From JBBDIK01 sp964640385 (GTDB taxonomy: Bacteria; Actinomycetota; UBA4738; JBBDHU01): a stretch of 64,000 nt of DNA. Location of the stretch: contig CAZXFL010000006.1 in NCBI GenBank assembly GCA_964640385.1, forward strand, positions 47,277 to 111,276, given 5' to 3'. Each line of letters starts with the position of its first letter. Positions within the stretch are counted from its first letter, which is position 1. Shown piece by piece: positions 33,645-42,694 of the stretch. The notes beneath the pieces were generated by a model. The model made no database searches. It had not been told where the DNA came from and saw nothing but the letters and a program-made list of their open reading frames with translations. The position numbers and the translations under genes were made by a program.

Positions 33645-34816
33645 TCGGGTTCGGGAGCAGGGGGTTTGCGCGCTACCCGGGGAAGGTGGACGAAGAGCAG
33701 GGCCAGCGCCGTCGTCACGGCCAGGTTGCCGAGCCACGCGCCGACCGCACCGGCCGCAACCATCGCGAGCAGCGTCGCCCCCCGCAGGTCGCAGACGAGG
33801 AGCGCGTGGCGGATGCCCGCGTAAGCCAGGAACGCGGCGAGTACCCACACCGGCAGCAGACCGACGATGGCAACGACCTGCGATGCGAAGAACAGACCGA
33901 GGACGACCAGCGTGGCACCGAGGAGCACGTTCATCCCGGCGGTCCTAGCGCCCATCCGGTAGTGAGCGGTCAGCCCTCCGGAGCCGTGGCACATCGGCAT
34001 GCCGCCGATCAACGCCGATACCGCGTTGCCCAGGCCGCAGGAGATGCAGACGTTGCTGGGGGTGACCCGCGCGGCGCGCTGGCCGAAGTATTCGTGTTCG
34101 AGTTCGGTCACGGCGACGACTGCGTTCCCGAACGTCAGGGGCAGCTGTGGGATCACCAACAGCACGAACGCGGTGCCGAACGCCGCCGCCGGTGGGAGCG
34201 ACGGGGTGGGGAGAGCGAACACGGGCGCCCCGATCTCTGGTTGCACCGCCACGATCGCCCCGAGCGTGCCCGCAGCCAGCACCGCGAGCGCGACGCCGTA
34301 GCGTCTCCGGTGCGCCTCCCAGACGACGATCCCGAGCACGAGGGCCCCCAGGACGATCGGCCACGGCGAGGACGGTGTTCCGACGAAGACGTCGGGAGGA
34401 TCGGCCACCAGCTTCACCGCCGCGATGACGAGCAGCACCCCGACCCCGAGCTGCAGGGATCGGACGACCGGATGCGTGAAGAACCGGGCGATCCAGTCGG
34501 CGACGTGTTTCACGGACATCAGGAGCAGGAACGCGGCGATCTCTAGTCCGGCAGCGTGGATGACCTCCGGCGCAAGATGTTCCGCCACCGCGACCGCGGT
34601 CAGCGCCTTCAGGGGCTGGACTGGGAACGGCACCCGGAAGACGATCCCGGAGACGAGGACGAGCGCTCCGGCGGCGAGCAAGACCGCCCCGGCCGCGAGG
34701 CCGTTCACGACGATCAGGGCGATCGCGAGCGGGACGAACACCCCGAGGTCCGCGACGGCCCCCGTCGCTTCGCCGAGGCCGATCCGGAAGGGCGGGCGAG
34801 CCGCGGCGGGTTCCAT
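33641..34816 (-). CDS. MOT1-type molybdate transporter
   Basis: A 391-residue SulP-related membrane protein with both signatures of the MOT1 molybdate family: PFPVQPLKALTAVA near the N terminus and PQLPLTFGNAVVAV, then GGMPMCHGSGGLTAHYRMG, in the middle. About 10-11 helices. It imports molybdate, in keeping with a strain using molybdenum or other respiratory oxyanion enzymes. No molybdenum enzyme is in this window. It converges on the DUF922 gene with a four-base overlap. Confidence 0.88.
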   Translation of the reverse strand: MEPAAARPPFRIGLGEATGAVADLGVFVPLAIALIVVNGLAAGAVLLAAGALVLVSGIVFRVPFPVQPLKALTAVAVAEHLAPEVIHAAGLEIAAFLLLMSVKHVADWIARFFTHPVVRSLQLGVGVLLVIAAVKLVADPPDVFVGTPSSPWPIVLGALVLGIVVWEAHRRRYGVALAVLAAGTLGAIVAVQPEIGAPVFALPTPSLPPAAAFGTAFVLLVIPQLPLTFGNAVVAVTELEHEYFGQRAARVTPSNVCISCGLGNAVSALIGGMPMCHGSGGLTAHYRMGARTAGMNVLLGATLVVLGLFFASQVVAIVGLLPVWVLAAFLAYAGIRHALLVCDLRGATLLAMVAAGAVGAWLGNLAVTTALALLFVHLPRVARKPPAPEPD

Positions 34817-34839
34817 CCGTGCCAGTGTGGCAGAGGGGC

Positions 34840-35192
34840 CTATGCGCCCTGGATCACGATCAACAGGATCCCAGCGACCAGGCCGATGCCGGCAGCGAGC
34901 ATCCCCAGGCGCTGGGCGGCGGTGGCAAGTCGCCGTCGCTTCCTTGTCCGGGCACGCACCGAAGAGGCGAGGAAGAAGCCGTGGTGCCGCACAGGATGGG
35001 CATGACGGCGAACGGGATGTAGACCCAGGTCGACGGCTGCGTCACCGACGGACCGACCGTCAGGTCGAGCGAGGCGAAACCCAGCATGATCGCCGATACC
35101 GCGACGAATGGGGCGACGAGCCCGATGGCGGCCAGAGTGACTGAGAGGTAAGCCAGGGTGTTGCGGACGCGTGAGGTTCGGCGACGAGGCAT
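34840..35192 (-). pseudogene. Small membrane protein gene with apparent frameshift
   Basis: The first frame, from the ATG at 35192, encodes about 70 residues with two membrane helices (LAYLSVTLAAIGLVAPFVAV and WVYIPFAVMPILCG). Around 34985 it degenerates into Ser/Pro-rich sequence. At the same point a second frame opens with protein-like content, ending in a basic stretch and a third helix (GIGLVAGILLIVIQ) and stopping at 34842-34840. One missing or extra base would join them into a three-helix protein. It may be a sequencing error, a true pseudogene or two small genes. Family not recognised. Confidence 0.5.
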
Positions 35193-35235
35193 GTGACCAC
35201 GAAGCTACTATGGGTTCGGCGCGGGAACGAGCAGG

Positions 35236-36219
35236 CTACACCGCGAACCGGATATGTATGCAATCGCCCTCCTGGACGAGGTAGTCTTTCCCCTCGACGC
35301 GGACCTTCCCGGCGTGCTGCGCGGCGTCCCACCCGCCGCCGGCGACCAGGTCGTCGTAGGAAACGACCTCGGCTCGGATGAACCCGCGTTCCAGGTCGGT
35401 GTGGATGACACCGGCGGCCTCGGGCGCGGGGGCGCCGCGGCGGACCTCCCACGCGCGGGTCTCGTCCTCCCCCGTGGTCAGGAAGGTGATGAGATCCAGC
35501 GCGCGGTAGCAGGCAGCGATCACGGTCTCGAGTCCGGGCTCCGTCACGCCGAACTCCTCCAGGAGTGCCCGCGCTTCGTCGGGCTCCATCTCTGCGGTCT
35601 CCGCCTCGATGGACGCGTAGACGCGGACGGTTCCGTTCGGCAGGCCGTCGGGGATGTCGGCACCTTCCTCGAGGTTGGCGACGACGATCCACGGTTTGAG
35701 GGTCAGCGGCTGGATCGATTTCAGGTGCTTCGCCTCGACGTCGGTGAAGCCGGCGTCCCGCAGGGGGCGATCGGCGGCCAGGGCGTCGCGGGCGCGTTCC
35801 AGGACCGCGACCTCGTCCGACGTGCCCTTCTTCCCCTTCAGGCGCTTCTGCGCTCCGTCGAGCGCCGAGTCGATCACGGCCATGTCGGCCAGGAGAAGTT
35901 CGGCCGCAACGTCCTCGAGCTCCTTGGCCGGGTCGCTCTCGCCTCCGAATACCCGTAGGACGATGGCCAGGGCGTCAGCGGTCCGCAGGTCCGCAAGCCC
36001 CTGGGGAGAGGACACACCGCCCGGAATATCGACGAACCGGACCTGGGCCCCCACGGACTTGCGGGAATGCTCGAGGTCGGTCAGGACCTGCAGGCGCGGG
36101 TCCGGGACCTCGACGACGGCCTGGTTCGACCGCCCGCCCGCCGCGCCGGTGCGGGTTAGCGCCGTGAACAACGTCGATCGTCCGGAGAACGGCACGCCCG
36201 CGAGTCCGATGTCCTTCAT
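35236..36219 (-). CDS. ychF: YchF/OLA1-family GTP/ATP-binding protein (variant P-loop)
   Basis: A 327-residue Obg-related P-loop protein. The G3 region is VDIPGG, the YchF-type specificity motif is NLEE, and the C-terminal TGS-like end GKDYLVQEGDCIHIRF is typical. The P-loop reads GVPFSGRST, with Arg (codon CGA) where nearly all P-loop proteins have Lys. Nucleotide binding may be weakened or lost. The start is the ATG at 36219 where homology begins. Confidence 0.83.
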   Translation of the reverse strand: MKDIGLAGVPFSGRSTLFTALTRTGAAGGRSNQAVVEVPDPRLQVLTDLEHSRKSVGAQVRFVDIPGGVSSPQGLADLRTADALAIVLRVFGGESDPAKELEDVAAELLLADMAVIDSALDGAQKRLKGKKGTSDEVAVLERARDALAADRPLRDAGFTDVEAKHLKSIQPLTLKPWIVVANLEEGADIPDGLPNGTVRVYASIEAETAEMEPDEARALLEEFGVTEPGLETVIAACYRALDLITFLTTGEDETRAWEVRRGAPAPEAAGVIHTDLERGFIRAEVVSYDDLVAGGGWDAAQHAGKVRVEGKDYLVQEGDCIHIRFAV

Positions 36220-36292
36220 CGCGGCGGAGCGTAGCAGCGGGAACGGTGGAGGCCCGCGCTCAGCGCGGACCCCCGTGAACGATCGAGTGTGC

Positions 36293-36694
36293 TCAGGCGG
36301 ACTTGGTCGCCCAGAAGATCTGACTGATCTCGTCGATCGCGTCGAGGAGGGACTGGCCCTGCGTGGGATCCTCGGACTTCTTGGCCTCACCTGCGAGCTT
36401 GGTCGCCGTCCAGAACTTCTCGTGCAGGTCCGGGTGCTTCTCCAGGTGCTCCGGCTTGAAGTAGTCGGTCCACAGCACCCAGAGGTGCTCCTTGACCATG
36501 TTCGCGCGCCGCTCCTTGATGCCGATCGCGCGCTCCTTGAACACGGGGTCGTCAGAGCCGGCGAACTTCTCCTGGCAGGCCTTCACGGACTCGGCCTCGA
36601 TGCGGGCCTGGGCCGGGTCGTAGATGCCGCAGGGAAGATCGCAGTGGGCGTGGACGGTTCGCCTGGGGCGGATCCACTCGGATACGGTGCGCAT
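36293..36694 (-). CDS. sodN: Nickel superoxide dismutase
   Basis: A 133-residue NiSOD precursor. After a leader of 16 residues comes the nickel hook HCDLPCGIYDP, in which the mature N-terminal His, Cys2 and Cys6 bind nickel. The four-helix bundle follows (YDPAQARIEAESVKACQEK). It converts superoxide to peroxide and oxygen. The leader must be removed for activity, presumably by the divergently encoded SodX peptidase 48 bases away. AAGGAGG precedes the ATG. Confidence 0.95.
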   Translation of the reverse strand: MRTVSEWIRPRRTVHAHCDLPCGIYDPAQARIEAESVKACQEKFAGSDDPVFKERAIGIKERRANMVKEHLWVLWTDYFKPEHLEKHPDLHEKFWTATKLAGEAKKSEDPTQGQSLLDAIDEISQIFWATKSA

Positions 36695-36742
36695 TGAACC
36701 TCCTTCTGTCGCGTGTTTCGAACCCTACCACCGAGGTCGGAA

Positions 36743-37138
36743 TTGAAGAAAATCGCCGCACTCATCGCCGCCATGACGCTCGTGGCGGCATGGCTTCGGC
36801 GGCGTCCGTTCCGGGTGGCCATCGCGGGGGCCAGCATGTCGCCGACGCTCGAGTCCGGTGACTGGGCGCTCGCGGTGCGCGCGAGCCGGGTCGAGCCGGG
36901 CGATGTCGTCGTACTCGACGATCCTCGGACCCCCGGTTTCGAACTCGTCAAGCGTGTGACTCGCACGAGTTCCGAGGGCGTGTGGGTCGAGGGGGACTCG
37001 CCGGAGGTCTCGATCGATAGCCGGACGTTCGGTCCCGTACCCGGGTCGGCCATCGCCGGACGCGTCGTCCTGATCTACGCTCCGCTCCGCCGCGCGGGGA
37101 GGGTGCGGAGCCGGTCTCGTGGCTATCCGAGGGGGTAG
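36743..37138 (+). CDS. sodX: SodX-type S26 peptidase for NiSOD maturation
   Basis: A 131-residue signal-peptidase-like protein. The catalytic Ser is S31 in AGASMSPTLESGD and the catalytic Lys is K70 in ELVKRVTR. One N-terminal hydrophobic segment is present. Such small S26 enzymes next to sodN cleave the SodN leader. The TTG at 36743 is chosen, with GAGG about six bases upstream; other in-frame starts are possible. The 3' end overlaps the convergent RDD gene by 16 bases. Confidence 0.87.
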   Translation: MKKIAALIAAMTLVAAWLRRRPFRVAIAGASMSPTLESGDWALAVRASRVEPGDVVVLDDPRTPGFELVKRVTRTSSEGVWVEGDSPEVSIDSRTFGPVPGSAIAGRVVLIYAPLRRAGRVRSRSRGYPRG

Positions 37139-37626
37139 GGAGGTGCGGCCGGCGGCGTCCCGGAGGCCGCGGCCGCGGTCTCGGATCCCCGCTGAATGAC
37201 CACCGTGCTCGCGGTCTGGTCACCGAGCCGCTGTCGCAGCGGCGTCGAGTTCCACACGATGATCGCGCCGACCAGATAGAAGAACAAACCATCGATGATC
37301 CGCAGGAGGTTACGGATGGTCGACTGTTTCCACGTGATCGGCGTGCCGTCGAGCTGCCGGACCCGGATCCCGACGATGAACTTGCCGACCGTTGCCCCCG
37401 CGGTACCTTCGAGGATGATGAAGTAGGCGAACCCGATCAGCAGGGGAACCAAGAACGCCGGCCCGTCCATGCTGCAGTTGACGCTGAACCCGCCCCCGGG
37501 CGACGAGATGCTCGTGCATGCCGCGAAGTCTGGGAACAGGATCGCCCCCAGCACGAACGCCGGGATCAGGACGAACCCGTCGATGATGATGGCCAGTGCT
37601 CGCCGCCCAACGCTGATGTACTGCAT
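37123..37626 (-). CDS. RDD family membrane protein
   Basis: A 167-residue protein with three to four helices and the RDD pattern (GRRALAIIIDGFVL, then GATVGKFIVGIRV and RNLLRIIDGLFFYLVG). Function is unknown for most members; some are linked to ion or compatible-solute tolerance. Start ATG 37626, preceded by GGGAGG. The C-terminal tail is Ala/Pro-rich. Confidence 0.85.
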   Translation of the reverse strand: MQYISVGRRALAIIIDGFVLIPAFVLGAILFPDFAACTSISSPGGGFSVNCSMDGPAFLVPLLIGFAYFIILEGTAGATVGKFIVGIRVRQLDGTPITWKQSTIRNLLRIIDGLFFYLVGAIIVWNSTPLRQRLGDQTASTVVIQRGSETAAAASGTPPAAPPYPLG

Positions 37627-37689
37627 CCCGCCTCCCGGTCTTCGTGTGCCCGATGTCGGCGCCAACTATGCGGCGCGCCCCGCCGCGGG

Positions 37690-39135
37690 TCAACCCTCGT
37701 CGTCGATCTGCCAGACGCCGTCGGGCTCGCGCCGTGAGATGTCTATGACGTCGTCCGCTCCGACCTGGAGGCGGAAGCAACGGAACCGCTCGCCGTCCCG
37801 TTCCTCGAGCCATTCACCCTCGATCTCGACCGGCTCCTCCGGCCCGCCGCGCACGATCGCGCGCGGCCGTTCCTCGCCGCGGCTCCCCGCGTAGAAGCGG
37901 ACGGCGAACTCCGGTACCTTACGAACGACCGTCGGCAGGATCGGTGACCACAGCAGCATGACGACACCCGCCGCGATCAGCGAGCCGGTATCCCCGAGCG
38001 TCCCGACGAGGGAGATCGCCGCGATCGCCGCCGCGACCCGCGAGAGGTTGTAGCCGACGTCGTAGACCGAGAAGACGCGACCGCGATACGTATCTGGGAC
38101 CGCCTCCTGAACCATCGTGTCGGCCGGCACCTTCTTCCACGCGAACGTCAGCCCGATCAGGAAGGCCACGACCAGCACCGTGATGGGCGTGATCACGAAT
38201 CCGGCCACGATCAGTCCGATCCCCGAAACGACGAACGCGAGTGAGACGATCCGGGCCTTCGACAGGCGGGTCTCGAAGAGGCCGACCGTGGCCAGACCCG
38301 CGAAGACGCCGATCGCGCCCGTCCCCACGAACCACGAGTACGAGCCGATCCCCTCCTCCCACCGGTCGCGGAACACGAACAGCGAGAGGGCGACCACGTA
38401 GCCCTGCACGAACTGGTCGGTCGTCATCGACAGGATCGGCCAGAGGGCGCGGGGGGTGTGTCCGAGTCGCCGGATCCCGTCTACGAACTCGAGCCCCGCC
38501 TCTCGGAGCTCACGATGCAGCCGGCTGGCGCTGCGCCCCGCGGACAGGCTCCGGTGGATCCGCGAGGCGAACCACGACGCGCTGATCCAGAGGATCGTCG
38601 TGGCCGCGAGCAACGGGCGGTCGCCCACAGCGCCAGCGATGAGTCCACCGATGAAGATGCCACCGACGTTGGCGACCGTGCCGCCGACCGACGCGATCGA
38701 GTTCGCCATGAGCAGGTCCTGGGTCGGCACGAGGCGCGGGACCACGGCCGCTGCGGTCGCCAGGAAGAACCGGTTGGCCGAGAGCACCAACAGCGCGGCG
38801 GCGTAGAACCACGGCGACTCCACCGGGACGAGCAGGATGGTGAGCGAGGCGATCACGCGCAACGCCGGAACAGCGACCAGGATCTTGCGTCGGGACCAGC
38901 GGTCGATGAACACTCCGGCGAACGGCCCGATCAGCGAGAACGGGACGAACAGCAACACGAGCGCCTTGGCGAATCCCTCGAGGGTGCCCTGTTCGGTCGG
39001 TGAGAAGACGACTGTCGAGACCAGCAGTGCCTGGAAGAGTCCGTCCGCGAACTGGCTACTCAGCCGGGTCGCGAAGAGCCGTGCGAAGTCTTCGTGACGA
39101 AGCGCTTCGCGGGCGCGCTGCGCCGCACCGGGCAT
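37690..39135 (-). CDS. MFS transporter
   Basis: A 481-residue major facilitator protein with about 12 helices. The N-terminal family pattern FARLFATRLSSQFADGLFQ is shared with multidrug-type exporters. The helix 2-3 loop is GVFIDRWSRRKIL. The last 75 residues form a soluble C-terminal extension rich in acidic residues (EIEGEWLEERDGE). The start is the ATG at 39135, just after the transporter's expected N terminus; a longer frame exists but is not conserved-looking. It lies downstream of ino1 on the same strand, 25 bases apart. Confidence 0.87.
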   Translation of the reverse strand: MPGAAQRAREALRHEDFARLFATRLSSQFADGLFQALLVSTVVFSPTEQGTLEGFAKALVLLFVPFSLIGPFAGVFIDRWSRRKILVAVPALRVIASLTILLVPVESPWFYAAALLVLSANRFFLATAAAVVPRLVPTQDLLMANSIASVGGTVANVGGIFIGGLIAGAVGDRPLLAATTILWISASWFASRIHRSLSAGRSASRLHRELREAGLEFVDGIRRLGHTPRALWPILSMTTDQFVQGYVVALSLFVFRDRWEEGIGSYSWFVGTGAIGVFAGLATVGLFETRLSKARIVSLAFVVSGIGLIVAGFVITPITVLVVAFLIGLTFAWKKVPADTMVQEAVPDTYRGRVFSVYDVGYNLSRVAAAIAAISLVGTLGDTGSLIAAGVVMLLWSPILPTVVRKVPEFAVRFYAGSRGEERPRAIVRGGPEEPVEIEGEWLEERDGERFRCFRLQVGADDVIDISRREPDGVWQIDDEG

Positions 39136-39160
39136 CCGACGGATCTCGGCCGACGGCTGC

Positions 39161-40285
39161 TCAGGCGGTGTGCGCGTCGAAGAATGACGTCCAGTCCTGC
39201 GTCTTCGACTGCCCATTGCCCAGGATGAACTCCTCGACCATCTCGCGCGCTGCCTCGTCCGAGAACTGCACCGGCGGCGACTTCATGAAGTACGCGCTCG
39301 GGCCGATCAGCGGGCCGCCGATACCACGGTCCTTGGCGATCTTCGCGCTTCGGACGGCGTCGATCACGACGCCGGCCGAGTTCGGCGAGTCCCAGACCTC
39401 GAGCTTCATCTCGATGTTCAGTGGAACGTCGCCGAAGTTGCGGCCCTCGAGACGGATCATCGCCCACTTTCGATCCTCGAGCCAAGGCACGTGGTCCGAA
39501 GGCCCGATGTGGATGTTGTCCTTGTCCAGCGGCACGTCGAGCTGCGACTGAACCGACTGCGTCTTGGAGATCTTCTTCGACGACAGGCGCTCACGCTCGA
39601 GCATGTTCATGAAGTCCATGTTCCCGCCGAAGTTGAGCTGATAGGTGCGGTCCAGCTCGACCCCGCGATCCTCGAAGAGTTTCGCCAGGACCCGGTGGGT
39701 GATCGTAGCGCCGACCTGGCTCTTGATGTCGTCGCCGATGATCGGGACGCCCGCGTCGGCGAAGCGCTTCGCCCATTCGCGGTCGCTCGCGATGAACACG
39801 GGCAGGCAATTGACGAACCCAACGTCGGCGTTGATCGCGCACTGCGCGTAGTAGCGGGCGGCCTCCTCCGATCCGACGGGCAGGTAGCAGATCAGCACGT
39901 CCGCGCCGGACTCCCGCAGCACCCCGACCACGTCGACCTCAGGCTGGTCGGACTCCTCAGCGACCTCGCGGTAGAAAGTCCCGAACCCGTCGAGCGTCCG
40001 TCCCCGCTGGACGATGACGCCCTGCGGCGGTACGTCGTCGGCGAAGCGAATCGTGTTGTTGGGCTCGGTGAAGATCGCCTCGGCGACGTCCTTGCCGACC
40101 TTCTTCGCATCGACATCGAACGCGGCGACGACCTCCACGTCGGAGACGTGGTATGGCCCGAGGTTCACGTGCATCAGGCCGGGGACGCGTTCGTCCGGCG
40201 GGGCGTCCTTGTAGTACTCGAGTCCCTGGACGAGCGACGAGGCGCAGTTGCCGACCCCGACGATCGCGATCTTGACCGTGCTCAT
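39161..40285 (-). CDS. ino1: myo-Inositol-1-phosphate synthase
   Basis: A 374-residue NAD-dependent enzyme that converts glucose-6-phosphate to inositol-3-phosphate, the first step to phosphatidylinositol and mycothiol in actinobacteria. The NAD site is AIVGVGNCASSLVQG near the N terminus. Core motifs include INADVGFVNCLPVFIA, DDIKSQVGATITHR and NFGGNMDFMN. The ATG overlaps the PadR gene by ATGA, so expression is coupled to that regulator. The same pairing occurs in mycobacteria (Rv0047c-Rv0046c). Confidence 0.95.
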   Translation of the reverse strand: MSTVKIAIVGVGNCASSLVQGLEYYKDAPPDERVPGLMHVNLGPYHVSDVEVVAAFDVDAKKVGKDVAEAIFTEPNNTIRFADDVPPQGVIVQRGRTLDGFGTFYREVAEESDQPEVDVVGVLRESGADVLICYLPVGSEEAARYYAQCAINADVGFVNCLPVFIASDREWAKRFADAGVPIIGDDIKSQVGATITHRVLAKLFEDRGVELDRTYQLNFGGNMDFMNMLERERLSSKKISKTQSVQSQLDVPLDKDNIHIGPSDHVPWLEDRKWAMIRLEGRNFGDVPLNIEMKLEVWDSPNSAGVVIDAVRSAKIAKDRGIGGPLIGPSAYFMKSPPVQFSDEAAREMVEEFILGNGQSKTQDWTSFFDAHTA

Positions 40286-40920
40286 ATGGTGTGCTCCTTT
40301 CGACGGGTGGTGGTTGTGCCGCGGCGGTTCCCTCGGGTGGTGGAGGCGGTCCGGCGGGAGTCACTGCCGCGCGCCCGAGAGGGCCTGGCGGCGGTGGCGG
40401 CCGCGGCGATCTGGTGCTGCTCGGCCGCGATCAAGTCGTCGAGCCAAGCGATGTCGCTGGCGGTGGCATTCTGTCCGTGTGTCATCAGCGACAGCGTGTA
40501 CGAGTCGGCGTTCGGCGAGACCGTCGCCAGGCGCGCCTGGATCGTGTCGAGGCGCTCCACGAGGAACGCGCGGCGCCGCTCCAGCAGACGGATCCTCGTC
40601 TCCGGCTTGAGGTAGCGGAAGAACGCGAAGCGCATCCGGAACTTGGTGTCTTCGGAGGTCTCCTGTCCCCCCTCTTGGAGCAACTCCTCGAAGAGTTTCT
40701 CCCCGACCGAGGTGATGCGGTACACGTTCTTGCGGCGGCCGCCGAGGGCTGCTTCCTGCGTCTCGACTGCGGCCTGCTTCTGGAGGCGCTTGAGGGTGGG
40801 GTAGAGCGACCCGTAGGAGACGCGCCAGAACCCACCCAGCACGTCGGTCAGCTCCTTAGAGAGCTGGTACCCGTGCATGGGCTCCTGCTTCAGGAGGCCG
40901 AGGATCGGAAGTTCGAGCAT
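40282..40920 (-). CDS. PadR-family transcriptional regulator
   Basis: A 212-residue regulator. The N-terminal winged helix is ILGLLKQEPMHGYQLSKEL, with SYGSLYPTLKRLQKQ and GGRRKNVYRIT as wing. A helical C-terminal dimerisation domain is followed by a basic Arg/Thr-rich end. It is the first gene of the padR-ino1 operon. An 18-base perfect palindrome lies about 45 bases upstream of its start and is the likely autoregulatory operator. Confidence 0.92.
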   Translation of the reverse strand: MLELPILGLLKQEPMHGYQLSKELTDVLGGFWRVSYGSLYPTLKRLQKQAAVETQEAALGGRRKNVYRITSVGEKLFEELLQEGGQETSEDTKFRMRFAFFRYLKPETRIRLLERRRAFLVERLDTIQARLATVSPNADSYTLSLMTHGQNATASDIAWLDDLIAAEQHQIAAAATAARPSRARGSDSRRTASTTRGNRRGTTTTRRKEHTI

Positions 40921-40964
40921 GTCCGGTAGCTCCGTGCCCGGTCCACGGGCATCTCGTGCCTAGC

Positions 40965-40982
40965 GGACCGATATATCGGTCC
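40965..40982. promoter_or_regulatory. 18-bp palindromic operator upstream of padR
   Basis: GGACCGATATATCGGTCC is a perfect palindrome 45-62 bases upstream of the padR ATG. A second copy of CCGATATAT directly follows (40982-40990), extending the site. The AT-rich core stands out in a GC-rich background and could also hold the promoter. Likely bound by PadR itself. Confidence 0.75.
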
Positions 40983-41113
40983 GATATATTTACCGGGGTC
41001 CCGCCCCGGTGTCAAATCGCGTGTTCCGATGCCCGGTTCCGCCCTAAGTTGGGGTCGCGGGTCCGTTCGCTACACTGTGGCCGTCCCTGAGGCACGAACG
41101 AGGCGGAATCGGT

Positions 41114-42694
41114 ATGTCCCGAGTACTTCTGATCGGCTGGGATGGCGCGGATTGGCGCATCCTGGACCCACTCATCGAACAGGGCGTCCTGCCGAACCTG
41201 CAGGCCCTCATCGACCGCGGCCAGAAGAGCGTGCTGCGCTCGACCATCCCGACGCATTCCTGGGCGGCGTGGCCGTCGTTCCTTACCGGTGTCGACCCGG
41301 TTGACCACGGGGTTTACGACATCCTCGACACGATCCCGGGTACGCACAAGCAGTACCCGGTGAACTTCAAGTCGATCAAGGAGCGGACCTTCGTCGAGGA
41401 CCTGGCGGCTGCGGGCAAGGCCGGCGTGTACGCCGACGTTCCGTTGATGTTCCCGCCTCCCGAACTCGGCAGCGGGGCGTCCCTGGCCGGCGGCGTGCTG
41501 CCGAAGGGGCGCACCTACTCGTATCCGGCTGACCTGCCGGACGAGTTGGAGAGGGCCGGCGTCCCGTGGGAGATCAACGGGATGAGCTGGACCACGTACC
41601 ACAACAAGCCCGACCCGTACCTTGCCGAGGCTCTTGAGGTGACGGGCAAGCGCATCAAGGCCACCGAGTGGCTGCTCGACAACACCGACTGGGACCTGAT
41701 GGCGTCGGTGTGGGTATCGATCGACCGCACGCAGCACTGTCTGTCCAACTACGTGGGCCCTGATCACCCAGAGTACGCCGAGAACCGCACGACCCAGCGC
41801 TACGAGAAGGTGGTCGACATCTACCGGCAGCTCGATGATGCGCTCGGTTCGTTCGTGTCCAAGACGAACGACGACGACATCATCATCTTCATGTCCGACC
41901 ACGGGTTCCAGAGCACCTCCCGTGCGGTCCATATGGACCACCTGCTCAAGCAGCTCGGGTTCCTGGAGTTCGACGCGTCGAACATGATCTACGGGCCGAT
42001 GCAGTGGGGTCCGGCGCGTGCCGTCGCCCGAAAGGTCTACGACGCGCTCGGGTTGCACGGCAAGGTCAGTCTCAAGCAGCCGGTGAGCTGGTCCAAGACA
42101 AAGGCGTACACGTCGATCCGTTCCACGGGTGAGGGTGTGTCGATCAACCTCGCCGGCCGCGATCCCGACGGCATCGTGGACCCGAACGACTTCGAGCAGG
42201 TTCGCGAGAACGTGATGGACGCGCTTGCTTCGTTCGTCGACCCGGAAACCGGCACGAAGCCCGTCAGGGAGATCTACAAGAAGGAAGAGATCTTCAAGGG
42301 CCGGTTCGCGGACCAGGCGCCGGACATCCTGATGGTGCCGGCCGAGCAGTACTCGCTCACGCACGCCAAGACCGCAGTCGAGAAGGCGGATTGGCTGGCC
42401 GGCGATCACCGCCCCGAGGGCGTCATCGTCGCCGCGGGCCCGAAGGTCACGCCGTTCGAGACCGAGCCGCGACTGATCGACCTGGCACCGACGATCCTGG
42501 CCGCGCTCGACGCGCCGGCGTCGGTCAAGCACACCGGCCGCGTGTTGCACGAGGTCGTGGCCGACGCACAGGTGACGGTCGACGAGGGTGTCGTCACGGC
42601 GGCCGCGACCTCCACCGATGCGGCCGGGTTGTCCGAGCAGGAGATCGCTGAGATGGAAGAGCATCTCGCCGGTCTCGGCTATCTCGAGGAGTAA
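41114..42694 (+). CDS. Alkaline-phosphatase-superfamily phosphodiesterase/phosphatase
   Basis: A 526-residue protein of the type I phosphodiesterase/nucleotide pyrophosphatase fold. Metal-binding motifs are IGWDGADW (D10) near the N terminus, FMSDHGFQ in the middle and GDHRPEGVI later. The nucleophile region is PTHSWAAWPSFLTG. The C-terminal end EEHLAGLGYLEE is common in this family. There is no signal peptide. Substrate unknown; neighbouring flippase suggests a lipid- or polysaccharide-linked phosphate. Confidence 0.85.
   Translation: MSRVLLIGWDGADWRILDPLIEQGVLPNLQALIDRGQKSVLRSTIPTHSWAAWPSFLTGVDPVDHGVYDILDTIPGTHKQYPVNFKSIKERTFVEDLAAAGKAGVYADVPLMFPPPELGSGASLAGGVLPKGRTYSYPADLPDELERAGVPWEINGMSWTTYHNKPDPYLAEALEVTGKRIKATEWLLDNTDWDLMASVWVSIDRTQHCLSNYVGPDHPEYAENRTTQRYEKVVDIYRQLDDALGSFVSKTNDDDIIIFMSDHGFQSTSRAVHMDHLLKQLGFLEFDASNMIYGPMQWGPARAVARKVYDALGLHGKVSLKQPVSWSKTKAYTSIRSTGEGVSINLAGRDPDGIVDPNDFEQVRENVMDALASFVDPETGTKPVREIYKKEEIFKGRFADQAPDILMVPAEQYSLTHAKTAVEKADWLAGDHRPEGVIVAAGPKVTPFETEPRLIDLAPTILAALDAPASVKHTGRVLHEVVADAQVTVDEGVVTAAATSTDAAGLSEQEIAEMEEHLAGLGYLEE

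Noticed and set aside
36715..36742. TTCGAAC segment resembling a tRNA T-arm between sodN and sodX
   Set aside because: The gap is 48 bases, too short for a tRNA, and no acceptor or anticodon stem is present.
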